Shown in pieces: positions 37,191 to 46,707 of a DNA stretch of 64,000 nucleotides (its first letter is position 1; each line of letters begins with the position of its first letter). The stretch covers positions 91,278 to 155,277 of the forward strand of contig NZ_HE998569.1 of the NCBI RefSeq assembly GCF_000327285.1, in the 5' to 3' direction. Under the pieces are notes generated by a model. It was given only the letters and a program-made list of their open reading frames with translations. It was not told the origin of the DNA and searched no databases. The translations under genes and the position numbers were made by a program. Source of the DNA: Holdemania massiliensis AP2 (lineage in GTDB: Bacteria > Bacillota_I > Bacilli_A > Erysipelotrichales > Erysipelotrichaceae).

Positions 37191-39434
37191 TCACTCGTTG
37201 GTGCCCAGAATAAAATGGGCACCGTTATCTCTATGTACAGCAGTAAGTGTCAAACTATTTCTTGTTGCAGCCTCTCCCGCAATCGACAGACCCAACCCAG
37301 TTCCATGAGGTTTAGTTGTAAACTCTGGATCAAAAATTACTCCACTTTCCAGAAGGTCATCACTAATGCCAGGACCAGAATCAGTATAGTCAAGAGTAAA
37401 ACCTGCATTTGCTTTTCTTACTACAATGTTTATACTACGTTCATCACACTCTTTTTCAACAATCCAAAATAAACTATTATCAAGCAGATTTACCATAATA
37501 GTGTAGATATCTTGTTTCCAACCGATAAGTTTGATATCGCTGGGACAATCAAGATCAATTTGAATTCCTTTATCTTGGCATTCTTTGTCAAATACGGCCA
37601 CTGCGCCACATAAAGCGTCATGCAGCAAAAACTCGCTTTTGGTCTCGCGACGCTTCGCAGAAAGAGGATCTAATCGTCCAAACAAATTTACAAAAATTCC
37701 AGCATTATCCGAGATACCACTAGTAAGACGGACAATCTCACTATAAGAGTCTTCATCCTTCTTCAGCGCAAATCGCTCTCCATAGTAGCGAAGATTTGGA
37801 ATTTGATTCTTAAAATAATTAAGAGGACGACGGCCTTCATGTAGGATAATGTTAATAATTTTACCAAGAGTCGCTTGACCTTGATATACTGCAACTGCAC
37901 GCTTAATTTCTTCAATGGCTTCATTCTTCTTATGTTCTTCTTTGGAAATGATATCTGTGATTTCTTCAATAATAGGAACAGGCATTCCCGCTTTTTCTAG
38001 CGTTGTTGACACGGATTTTTTCAAAGGAGCATAATCATATAACCCCTCTAATTGTCGCTCCAGCTTTTTGGTAGGATTCGATAATCCTAACTTTCTTCTA
38101 AATATAAAGCGCCGCTGTTCGAGTTCCATAATGACTGCACAAGTTATTTTTTTCAACGCATCGTATGCAGCATTATTTTTTAATCCATCTCGTGCACTTT
38201 TTTCTTCAAGGCCGGAGTCTTCTTCAGATTCAACGTGTACATAACCAACTACTTGATTACTACCAATTTTCATGGATGGATTTTGAACACGTTGCTCATT
38301 TAACTTAAGCCAGTCAAAATCTGCATCTCCTAATGGCCGAATTCTAAAACCATTTCTATATACACCAATGCCGTTTACGTCATTAAGCAATTGACGTGCT
38401 TGCTGCTTGCTTACATAATCCCCACTTTCATCTTGGAGTCCTCTTGAAATTAACTGATCGATTGCATCTTTATCACGATCGTAGACACGGATATCAATCG
38501 TAAGTGCCCCACAACCAGTAAGACCGTAATCAAACGAAATGTGCTCGACAGCACCATTCTTAATTTTTTTGTTTTCATATCTCAATGTGCCAGAACCATC
38601 AAAAGAAATATCCCCACTGATGCGATAATCATAAAAATCTAAAATAGGATACGGTTTTATAGTTTCGCTTCCATTATCATCTTCGTTTAAGAAGAAGTTA
38701 TCAAACGAAAGAGTAATCTCAAAACTAGTATCAAACGTGCCATCCGCTTTAGGAGGAATTAACTTTTTTAATTCAAAACGCAACTTCTTAAAGGATTTTT
38801 CAGTCCAATAATCATTTTTACTCAACCGAGAATGTATAGTTAAAATGGTCCCTGGTTTTCTGTCTGTTAGTTTCGTCATTATAGGAACTTGAATTTGATC
38901 TAAATACTGATACTGTGCTAGCTGTTGCCACTGAATGTACAGAATGGTTTCAACACCAGAAACATCTACTGTTTGAAGTTTTAAATCATCACCTAATATG
39001 CTTGCTGCATATCGCCCTATGCCTTTGCGCCCCTGCATTGTGCGTCCAAGAGGGCTTTTGCGTGAGCTCAGTTTGTAATCTGTAGAAGGCACAAGCCATT
39101 TATTGATAATATCTTTTGTAGACATACCATGACCGTGATCTTCAACACGTATTTCTAGGCAATCTTCTTCAGGAATACCACGAAAAACAATCAGAGCATC
39201 CGGAGAATCAGCATCATAACAATTTTTAACAAGTTCAACAATAGCAGCATATTGATCTTGAATAAGATCCTCACCAATCGTGAGAACATGCCGACCAGCA
39301 GGTCGAATCTCATAGGAACTCAGATAAGCTCCTTCAATTTCAGAAGCAGCTTGCAGTAATTCCTCTTTTTCAGTCCGTAACTCTTCAAGGCGTTTTTCGA
39401 TTTCAGTAATGTTTGTTTTTTTCTGAGTTTCCAT
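37191..39434 (-). CDS. MORC/MutL-like GHKL ATPase fused to a histidine kinase
   Basis: A 747-aa protein with two ATP-binding GHKL modules. After an N-terminal coiled coil (about 8-35), module 1 (about 45-200) has AAIVELVKNCYDA (Glu67, Asn71), DHGHGM (Asp99) and GRKGIG (135-140). VNGIGVYRNGFRIRP near 363-377 is typical of MORC-like ATPases of restriction systems. Module 2 is a histidine kinase: H-box-like ILHEGRRPL with His532, N box MVNLLDN (Asn649), DSGPG (685-689), and FDPEFTTKPHGTGLGL. No membrane segment or PAS domain is seen. It overlaps the methyltransferase gene by one base and precedes a receiver gene, so it likely phosphorylates that protein. Possible sensor of foreign or unmethylated DNA (inference). 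Confidence 0.85.
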   Translation of the reverse strand: METQKKTNITEIEKRLEELRTEKEELLQAASEIEGAYLSSYEIRPAGRHVLTIGEDLIQDQYAAIVELVKNCYDADSPDALIVFRGIPEEDCLEIRVEDHGHGMSTKDIINKWLVPSTDYKLSSRKSPLGRTMQGRKGIGRYAASILGDDLKLQTVDVSGVETILYIQWQQLAQYQYLDQIQVPIMTKLTDRKPGTILTIHSRLSKNDYWTEKSFKKLRFELKKLIPPKADGTFDTSFEITLSFDNFFLNEDDNGSETIKPYPILDFYDYRISGDISFDGSGTLRYENKKIKNGAVEHISFDYGLTGCGALTIDIRVYDRDKDAIDQLISRGLQDESGDYVSKQQARQLLNDVNGIGVYRNGFRIRPLGDADFDWLKLNEQRVQNPSMKIGSNQVVGYVHVESEEDSGLEEKSARDGLKNNAAYDALKKITCAVIMELEQRRFIFRRKLGLSNPTKKLERQLEGLYDYAPLKKSVSTTLEKAGMPVPIIEEITDIISKEEHKKNEAIEEIKRAVAVYQGQATLGKIINIILHEGRRPLNYFKNQIPNLRYYGERFALKKDEDSYSEIVRLTSGISDNAGIFVNLFGRLDPLSAKRRETKSEFLLHDALCGAVAVFDKECQDKGIQIDLDCPSDIKLIGWKQDIYTIMVNLLDNSLFWIVEKECDERSINIVVRKANAGFTLDYTDSGPGISDDLLESGVIFDPEFTTKPHGTGLGLSIAGEAATRNSLTLTAVHRDNGAHFILGTNE

Positions 39435-40687
39435 TACCAGACCTCCAGTAAAGCAGTAGCGATTTTTTCAGCTAAAAGAACTGGAACTGCATTTCCAATT
39501 TGTTTAAAGGCGGCTGTTCGCGAAGGACGCCCAGATGCAGACTCAAAGTAGTAGTTGTCAGGAAAAGTTTGTAATCTTGCAACTTCTCTAGGAGTAAGGG
39601 AGCGGTTTTGCTTAAGGTCAGGATGAATAAAATAATGGCCATCTTTGGCGATGTGAGCAACAACCGTCTGAGAGTAAGGTAGATCTGAAGCAACCACTTT
39701 GAAGCGATCCAAAAATGAATCTAAATTTTTTTGAGATTGCAGTTTCTTAGGCAAATCAGTGTAATTGAGCCGTTTTTTTTCTTTGTTCCAAAGTTGAACA
39801 ACTTTTTTATAAATTTTTAAATCTTGAGATGTATGCGGACGTGCACAATGTAAGGTAACTGACGCTAAATCCTGTTCTTTGATTTTTGCATCAAATAAGT
39901 ATTTGCCATTATAATGTAGCGTCGGCATTAAACCATATGTTCCTTTTCCTGCTTTAATTTTAGGTAAATCTTTAAAAATTTCTTCTACTGTATAGTCGTT
40001 CGTAACTTTAGGTATATTGGGATAGAATCCTTCATGCTGACCGTATTTACCGATGAGTATAATTCTCGTTCTGTTTTGAAGAACTCCGTAATCTTTAGCG
40101 TTTAATTGTTTGTATTCAATAGAGTACCCACATTCTTTAAACAATCGACGCATTTTATCAAAGTAAAGCTCACCATCAGTATCTTTAGCCGAAAGAAGGC
40201 CGGTAACATTTTCGAAAACGAAATACCTAGGACGATATTTTCGCAAAAACTCTGCATACAAAATATATAAATAGTTTCTTGAATCTCCGACCATTCCATT
40301 TTCATCACGAGCTCGTCCGACCAAAGAGTATGCTTGGCAAGGAGGACCACCCACAATTAAGTCTAAGGTTACCCCGTTAAGGAGTCGATCGACCTTTTGA
40401 AAAATCTCTTTCAGATTATCGTTTGAAATCTCATAGTTTAATACGCTTTTTAGCAGTCTTTCGGGAATCGTATCATATAATTCTTTGCGAGTTATATCTT
40501 TCTTCAAATATTGCATGTATGTTGCGGATTCTTGGTGTTCTGATAACCATGTATACGCTAATCTCGTTTTTAATGTATAACAAGCCGCCTTATCCATTTC
40601 AATATGTGCTATAGGCTCATAGCCAGCTCGTATAAATCCTTCCGATAACCCACCAGCTCCAGCAAAAATATCCAGATAGTTAGGCAT
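39434..40687 (-). CDS. DNA (cytosine-5-)-methyltransferase
   Basis: A 417-aa C5 methylase. Motif I DIFAGAGGLSEGF binds AdoMet; PPCQ contains catalytic Cys117; ENV (159-161), QNRTRIILIG (motif VIII) and GNAVP (motif X) are present, with the target-recognition region about 215-345. No restriction endonuclease gene is recognised next to it. AAGGAG lies eight bases before the ATG. It overlaps the gene upstream by eight bases and the GHKL kinase gene downstream by one base, so all four genes form one operon. Confidence 0.93.
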   Translation of the reverse strand: MPNYLDIFAGAGGLSEGFIRAGYEPIAHIEMDKAACYTLKTRLAYTWLSEHQESATYMQYLKKDITRKELYDTIPERLLKSVLNYEISNDNLKEIFQKVDRLLNGVTLDLIVGGPPCQAYSLVGRARDENGMVGDSRNYLYILYAEFLRKYRPRYFVFENVTGLLSAKDTDGELYFDKMRRLFKECGYSIEYKQLNAKDYGVLQNRTRIILIGKYGQHEGFYPNIPKVTNDYTVEEIFKDLPKIKAGKGTYGLMPTLHYNGKYLFDAKIKEQDLASVTLHCARPHTSQDLKIYKKVVQLWNKEKKRLNYTDLPKKLQSQKNLDSFLDRFKVVASDLPYSQTVVAHIAKDGHYFIHPDLKQNRSLTPREVARLQTFPDNYYFESASGRPSRTAAFKQIGNAVPVLLAEKIATALLEVW

Positions 40688-40931
40688 GGGGATTACTCCT
40701 TATAATCAGGTATTTTTGTTGTCCAGATGATGTTTTTGTACTTGCTATAATTTCAAGATTCTCACTGCTTATTTTGTTCAAAAACAAAGTGCCTAATAAT
40801 AAACGGTTACTTCTTGATATACGATTCCACTCATATCCCTTAAAAAGATCACGGAGTAAAAAAACTTCTCCATCGCTTAATTTTGCGGTTTCATTTACAG
40901 CGTTTTCTAGTAAAATATTTATATCAGACAT
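40680..40931 (-). CDS. Small DUF1413-like protein, first gene of the defence-like operon
   Basis: An 83-aa protein. KLSDGEVFLLRDLFKGYEWNRISRSNRLLLGTLF resembles DUF1413 proteins, small soluble proteins of unknown role often near DNA-processing genes. AGGGGG lies upstream with eight-base spacing. As promoter-proximal gene beside a methylase it could be a controller protein, but no helix-turn-helix is obvious. Confidence 0.7.
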   Translation of the reverse strand: MSDINILLENAVNETAKLSDGEVFLLRDLFKGYEWNRISRSNRLLLGTLFLNKISSENLEIIASTKTSSGQQKYLIIRSNPHA

Positions 40932-40954
40932 AATTGCATCCCCCTAGTTGCTAA

Positions 40955-40992
40955 TTCTAATAACGATATTGATATTATTATATACAAGCTTG
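40955..40992 (-). promoter_or_regulatory. Promoter of the defence-like operon
   Basis: On the minus strand TTGACA is followed 16-17 bases later by TATCAAT, with tandem AATATC repeats around the -10. Confidence 0.5.
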
Positions 40993-41039
40993 TCAACAAT
41001 TACAATAACAGGATTGAAAATAATCACATTTTAAAATGA

Positions 41040-41860
41040 ATTCTTGTGATTTCTGCTATAGGTACGGCAGACAGTATATTTGTATTCTGCTTAATGGCAT
41101 TATTTCCTTCCTTGTGTTCGGGACTGCGATCTCTGCATTTGTTTTCTCGGCTGTCGGTAGCAGAACGATGCCTAGGTGTTTCAGTTCCTAGGCAATAGCT
41201 TCAAATCAGGGTAATTAAACTTTCGTGTCGTCGTAGGAATTTCTCTTTATCTTCAGCCAGCTTGTATTGGTCGTAGAGTGGGTTTAGCTTTTGACAGGTG
41301 GGGTCATGTTTTATCATAAGGGTAGGCTCTGCACTTTTTGCCTATATATTCTTTATCTTGGCGTAGACGGGATCCTTCCATTTGGTGAATACCGATAGTC
41401 GATCCTCCAACTAGCCATTACTGTCAATCTTGTGTTTGGCTAGGAAAAACATGACTCTAGTGATCTGTTTCAGATTGTTCAGAACCGTCCAATGCGCGAA
41501 TCTGGCTCTTTGAATGCCTTTGATATTGTTCAAAATGACAAAAAGCGGGGAAACTCTTTCGTTATGCGGTCTCAGCTATACAGCCATAGGCGGAAACGAC
41601 TTCCCGTATTGTCAATTTTCTTTTCCAGCGTCGATTTGATAGCATGTGTCTTTGTATCTACCATATCTGCTCCAGCCTTTCCTGTATCTCTAGGATATCC
41701 GCGTGATAAGCGTAGCCTTCTGCGATGGAATTCTTTGCCATTATTTCGAGGCCGATGGAGAAAAGGGTTCTGTTCATCTTCCTAACGTCCCTAGTGCTGG
41801 TGTAGATGATGTATCAGTCAATCACTATTTTCAATAGGTAGACTCCGTATCTTTGCATCA
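41040..41860 (-). pseudogene. Probable decayed relaxase fragment
   Basis: No open frame survives, but the minus strand carries protein-like pieces in shifting frames. LYDQYKLAEDKEKFLRRHESL around 41239-41284 and ELKHLGIVLLPTAEK-like segments downstream resemble the C-terminal helical region of relaxases from Bacillota conjugative transposons. Bounds are approximate. Confidence 0.35.
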
Positions 41861-41933
41861 GGAGTTGACTTGTCTTATCATCAATGAGGCGTTTATCTTC
41901 CACTTTTCCCCAAAATTTCATCTGTATATTTCA

Positions 41934-42260
41934 GCGGTGGAGGAGATTGACTTGAAGAATCCCAAAACCAATCATTTCAATCCGGGCTTTTCCGATCAGG
42001 AACGACAGAAGATGCGGGATTTGTTAGGCCTGGGATTTGCGGATACTTTCCGCACCTTATATCCTGAAAAAATCGAATATTCCTGGTGGTCTTACCGCTT
42101 TCAAGCCCGGACTAAGAATGTCGGGTGGCGGATCGACTACTTCATCGTTTCCCAAGCGTTGATGAAACAGGTGAAAGACAGTGTGATCTATGGTCATATT
42201 CTGGGTTCTGACCATTGCCCGGTCGGCATTGAAATTGACTTTTAATTCAAAGTAAAGGAG
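41934..42260 (+). repeat. Island-flanking direct repeat, right copy (exoA 3' remnant)
   Basis: Repeats exoA codons from VEEIDLKNPKTNHF to the stop codon at 42245, and is followed by the intact native terminator. No start signal in front, so it is not a gene. Probably the original exoA 3' end displaced by the island. Confidence 0.92.
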
Positions 42261-42296
42261 CGATCGGAAGAATCTTTCTTCTTGTTCGCTCCTTTT
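42254..42296. terminator. Native exoA terminator, bidirectional
   Basis: AAAGGAGCGA (42254-42263) pairs with TCGCTCCTTT (42286-42295). Serves the former exoA locus and the convergent SNF2 gene. Confidence 0.85.
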
Positions 42297-42300
42297 CACG

Positions 42301-45300
42301 CTATTGATTCGGTTGGGAAGTGGCGCTTTCCGGCAAGGCGAATAAATCCAGCATTTCTTCAGCCGACATCCCGGCAATACTGCCATGACTGTCCTCGACA
42401 AAGACATCGGACAGTTTTTTCTTTTCCTGCTGCAGCTTCACGATTTTTTCTTCAATGCTGTCCTTCATGATCAGATTGTAGACCGTAACCGCTTTTTCCT
42501 GTCCGATCCGATAGGCCCGATCCGTGGCCTGATTTTGGGCGCTGAGATTCCACCAGGGGTCGTAGTGGATGATGGCTTCGGCAGCGGTCAGATTTAATCC
42601 TGAACCCCCAGCTTTCAGTGAGATCAGAAAGACAGGTGTTGCATCACTTTGAAACATATTGACTAAACGCTGCCGTTCTTCCTTAGCGGTACTGCCCTGC
42701 AGCGTATAGCTGGCAATGCTTCTGGCATCCAGTTCGGTCTTTAAGGCATCGAGAATCGAGGTAAAGGAAGAAAACAACAAGATTTTCTTTCCGCTTTCAG
42801 CTAAGCTTTCGATCAGTTCAAGACAGGCTTTCATCTTGTTGCCCGGTTCTTTGAACTCTTCGTAAACTAAACGAGGATCGCAGCACAGTTGACGCAGTTT
42901 TGTCAGCATCGCTAAGACCATAAAGCGATCCGGGCCTTCTGTTTTCAGCTGGGCCTTCAGTTGAGTGCTGACCTGTGCCAGATTAGCGAGGTAGACCGGC
43001 CATTCTTCTTCACTGAATTCAATCGTATACAGCGTCTCGATCTTTTCCGGCAGCTCTTTCAGCACCGCTTTTTTAGTTCGGCGAAGAATGAACGGTTCAA
43101 CGAGTTTCTTCAATTCCTGACTGACTGCTTCATTATGATCAATCACAATCGGACGCTCATAGGTTTGTTGGAAGTAATGATAATTGAATAAGAATTTAGG
43201 CATCAAAAAGTCAAAGATTGACCACAATTCAGCCAGACTGTTTTCAATCGGAGTTCCGGTCAGAGCCAGACGGTGCTGAGCTTGCAGCTGTTTGACGCTG
43301 CTGGCATTTTTTGTCCGTTGGTTTTTAATTACCTGGGCTTCATCAAGAATGACGGTATAAAACGACTGATTCTGAAGCAGTTCAATATCCCGTTTCAAAT
43401 AATCATAGGTTGTAATACTCAGATCATATTGATCAATCTGGGCGATCATGGCCGCCCGGACGGCCGCCGGTCCCAGAATGACTTGGCAGGAAAGCTGGTG
43501 GGCAAATTTGGCAACCTCAGCCTGCCAATTCAGCGCTAAGGATGAAGGACAGACAACCAACGAATGACGGCCTTTCTGACGGCTGCTTTCCAGCAGAGCG
43601 ATGACCTGGACGGTTTTGCCCAATCCCATATCATCCGCTAAAATCCCGTTCATATTCAGCTGTTCCAGCTTTTTCAACCAGTAAAAACCCGCTTTCTGAT
43701 AATCGCGCAGGATTGAGGTGAAATGTTCGGGCAGACCGACGGTTTCTTCCTGATGAAAGGCGCGGATCAGCTGTTCAAAGCTGGCTTGCCGTTCTAACTG
43801 AATTGAGGCAAATTGTTCCGGCAGCGATTCCAGCCGCAGCGCCTGAGCCGTTTCCAGACAATATTCGCCGTTGATATAACGGCAGTCATCTAAATGCAGG
43901 CGTCTGTCCAACTGTTCCAACTGTTCCATTTCCGGATTGTTTTCTAAATCGATCATACTGCCGTCAGAAAGCTTGTAATACCGTTTCTTACGATGATAAG
44001 CACTCAGCAGCTGACGCAGCTCATCGCCATCCAGACCTTCCGTTTTAAAGCTGACGTGCAGAAGATCAGATTCCACGCGGACACCGACCTGAAGATTCAG
44101 CTTTCGTTTTTCCTGGAAGCGCCGCAGCCGTTGGGAGATAAAGACTTCGCCCAGCGTTTTCAGCTGATCGATTCCGGCTCGGACAAAAGTGACAGAAGCA
44201 TCAGCGGCAATCACTGCGTGATACTGTGTGAGGTCGATTCGGCAGGCTTCCTGACTCAGCCAAGCTTCAAGCGAGGCTGCTTTCAAGGATAACGTCCGCT
44301 TTTGTCCATCGAATAAATAAACTCGTTGGTTATTTACAGACAATACCGGCATGATTGTAATCTCCCAATCCTCATTTAAATCTAAATAAAACTGAATCTG
44401 TTCTGCGCTTTGCAGGTAGGGCTGAATATCCAGCCCGCTGACTTTTAGCTGCTTGAGATTCGGTTCGATATAGAGTTGGATAAAATCCGAAAGCTGATCC
44501 GATGCCATGATCAGCGGCGTTTGAGTGATATTCCAAAGTTCCATCAAGACTTCCGGATGCTCTGCGCTCAGACCTACCAGGCGGCGGCCTGTAATTTGAT
44601 AAAACCCGTGCTCGGTGATTTTGATGTCCTCGGCCTTTTTGCGGCTGAGTTGATAATAAGTTATCTGCCCCAAGGTCTTTTCTTCAAAAGTGAAGGACAG
44701 GGCAAGATCTTTTCTCTCCACAATGACAGAACAAGCGGATGGATCTTCCAGCGACGACATCGTGGCAAAAAAATCATCTAAGTTTTCGTCATCAATAACC
44801 CAGGAACGTTCATTGGAAGTCGTTCGTCCCATTGTACTTAATGAACACTGAAGCATTATTATGATCTTCTGCGCATCGGGTGTGAAATTTTCCAGCCTAT
44901 GATCAAATTCCAGCTGTTTTCCATAGCTGTAGAATTCTCCATCATCGATCCGGTATAAAAACGCCGGAAGGCTGCGGATGACATACATTTTGGACCGACC
45001 GACCTTGAAGTCAGCTAAATAATAGATATGACTTGAGGCTGACAAAGAACTGCGGCGATAGAGCATCAGCATGATCTCGATTCGCACAGATCCAACTGTT
45101 TTGGAAGGATAAAGCTGCTGAAGTTGAGTTTCTTTGCGAATCTGAATGATATTCGCAACATACTGAAGCTGTGCCTGCAGGTTTTTCTCTTCGTTCTTTC
45201 TGATCAGTTCTTCTTTATGGTCAATCAAACTATCTGTGGGAACAAATAACTCGGTAAAAGCAGGCCAGTCGTCAGAGATCCGCTTAGGCAGCATGACATA

Positions 45301-45621
45301 AGGAACTTCCAGTTCTTTCATTTCACTCTTAACCCAACTTAACAATGTTGCCACATGGGTACAGCCGGATTGCTGCGAACATTCCGAGCAGCTGCAGCTG
45401 TAGCGGATCTGGGTTTTGGTTAAAGTCAGACTGGCGTATACATCACTGTAGAAGGTTTTAAAGCTGCCGAAAACATGGACAGTCTGATGATCCGGGCTGT
45501 CGACGATGATCTGCTGTAAATAATAATTTTCAGCGCGGGTAAAGCGTGTCATGGGGTCATGCAGGCGTGGAACTAAATGACGAATGGTTTGATCACTGAT
45601 TGTATAGGTTACTTTTTTCAT
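42301..45621 (-). CDS. SWIM zinc-finger SNF2-family helicase
   Basis: A 1106-aa ATP-dependent DNA translocase. The N-terminal SWIM finger (SCSCSEC...SGCTHVATLL) gives C-x-C...C-x-H zinc ligands. The SNF2 core is C-terminal: DDMGLGKTVQ (Walker A), LDEAQ (DEAQ box), ALTGTPIENS, and helicase motifs in LLFSSFTSILD, SLKAGGSGLNL and QATDRAYRIGQ. Bacterial relatives (RapA/HepA or YwqA type) remodel protein-DNA or RNA polymerase complexes. Immediately outside the island's right repeat. Confidence 0.9.
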   Translation of the reverse strand: MKKVTYTISDQTIRHLVPRLHDPMTRFTRAENYYLQQIIVDSPDHQTVHVFGSFKTFYSDVYASLTLTKTQIRYSCSCSECSQQSGCTHVATLLSWVKSEMKELEVPYVMLPKRISDDWPAFTELFVPTDSLIDHKEELIRKNEEKNLQAQLQYVANIIQIRKETQLQQLYPSKTVGSVRIEIMLMLYRRSSLSASSHIYYLADFKVGRSKMYVIRSLPAFLYRIDDGEFYSYGKQLEFDHRLENFTPDAQKIIIMLQCSLSTMGRTTSNERSWVIDDENLDDFFATMSSLEDPSACSVIVERKDLALSFTFEEKTLGQITYYQLSRKKAEDIKITEHGFYQITGRRLVGLSAEHPEVLMELWNITQTPLIMASDQLSDFIQLYIEPNLKQLKVSGLDIQPYLQSAEQIQFYLDLNEDWEITIMPVLSVNNQRVYLFDGQKRTLSLKAASLEAWLSQEACRIDLTQYHAVIAADASVTFVRAGIDQLKTLGEVFISQRLRRFQEKRKLNLQVGVRVESDLLHVSFKTEGLDGDELRQLLSAYHRKKRYYKLSDGSMIDLENNPEMEQLEQLDRRLHLDDCRYINGEYCLETAQALRLESLPEQFASIQLERQASFEQLIRAFHQEETVGLPEHFTSILRDYQKAGFYWLKKLEQLNMNGILADDMGLGKTVQVIALLESSRQKGRHSLVVCPSSLALNWQAEVAKFAHQLSCQVILGPAAVRAAMIAQIDQYDLSITTYDYLKRDIELLQNQSFYTVILDEAQVIKNQRTKNASSVKQLQAQHRLALTGTPIENSLAELWSIFDFLMPKFLFNYHYFQQTYERPIVIDHNEAVSQELKKLVEPFILRRTKKAVLKELPEKIETLYTIEFSEEEWPVYLANLAQVSTQLKAQLKTEGPDRFMVLAMLTKLRQLCCDPRLVYEEFKEPGNKMKACLELIESLAESGKKILLFSSFTSILDALKTELDARSIASYTLQGSTAKEERQRLVNMFQSDATPVFLISLKAGGSGLNLTAAEAIIHYDPWWNLSAQNQATDRAYRIGQEKAVTVYNLIMKDSIEEKIVKLQQEKKKLSDVFVEDSHGSIAGMSAEEMLDLFALPESATSQPNQ

Positions 45622-45685
45622 AACTATTTCCTCGATTATATTGTAATTAAAATATTCTCAGAAAGAAAATAAGAATTGTATTTTT

Positions 45686-46559
45686 CTAAAAGAAACTGCG
45701 GGTGTAGCGAATGAATTCTTCCATGATCGGTGTAACTGGGGCATTTTTGTGGGTGATGATCAGGAATTCATAATCCAAATCAAGATCGTCAATCGGCCGC
45801 TTGACAATGGAGGATGGCAGGGGAATCGAATCACTGCCAAAAAAAGCTGACGCAGTGCGTGCTTTCAATCAGCTTAAAAACCAGGCTCATTTCCGCTGGG
45901 GATAAGATGATCGTCGGTTTTAAGCCCTGTTTCTGACAAACCTGTTCCATGTGTGTATTCAAGGCATTCTCAGTATTCAGACCGATCAGTTTCTGTCCGC
46001 GAAAATCCGCAAGCGACAGAGACGGCTTGGCGGCCAGCGGATGATCCTTGCTTAAAACCGCAAAAACGGGATGCCGGTAGTGATACTGCACCTGCACCAT
46101 CGGGGCATTGTAAAGCATCGTGCAGAAATAAATATCCATTTCACTGGACTGCAGCGAACGATTGTAGGAATCATCCGGCGCGCTGTAAATCTGAAAATCA
46201 ACGTCTGGGTGCGCGGTGATGAAACGGGTCAGAAAATCATCGGGGAAGTTGATTAACAAGCCCGTCGGATAGCCCAATGACAGGGTTTTGGGACTTTCGT
46301 TTTTCATCGCCTGAAGATCAGAAATGATGTTGTCATGCATCTGCAGATAAGGAAAGGCAGACTGCCGCAGCGCTTCGCCATAGCGCGTCAGCTGCAGTCC
46401 GGCAACGCCGCGAATGAATAACGGCACATCCAGCTCATCTTCCAGCTTATCTATGGTTTTGCTTAAAGCCTGTTGGGACAGGTAAAGTTTTTTTGCCGCT
46501 TTGGAAAAACTGCCTTCTTGGGCAGCCGTGATGAAGCAGTGCAGTTGTTTCGGATTCAT
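45686..46559 (-). pseudogene. LysR-family regulator, frameshifted near the C-terminus
   Basis: ATG 46559 has AAAGGAGA nine bases upstream. The winged helix (FITAAQEGSFSKAAKKLYLSQQALSKTI) and most of the ligand domain read in one frame to a stop near 45831. Dropping one base from the run of seven A at 45839-45845 lets it continue as SFFGSDSIPLPSSIVKRPIDD to 45686, giving the normal length of about 290 aa. Divergent from the Tat flavin reductase at 46708, with a strong palindrome between. Confidence 0.8.
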
Positions 46560-46603
46560 GCACAAGGGTCTCCTTTTGTTGATTTCAGCTTATCATAAAC
46601 TGA

Positions 46604-46634
46604 TAGGGGCTACAATAAAAAGTTGTATCCCCTA
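46604..46634. promoter_or_regulatory. LysR operator palindrome
   Basis: TAGGGGCTACAA - seven bases - TTGTATCCCCTA, 11 of 12 paired positions. It lies between the divergent LysR and flavin reductase genes. Confidence 0.75.
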
Positions 46635-46707
46635 ACTTTTATCTGTTTGTCAATTCACAAACAAGCCTTTTATAATGGAAAAAGAAATGACAAACAGGAG
46701 GGAAAGT

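Noticed and set aside
41853-42245. Stand-alone gene over the right exoA fragment
   Set aside because: It is a duplicated 3' end without start signals or the catalytic N-terminal half.
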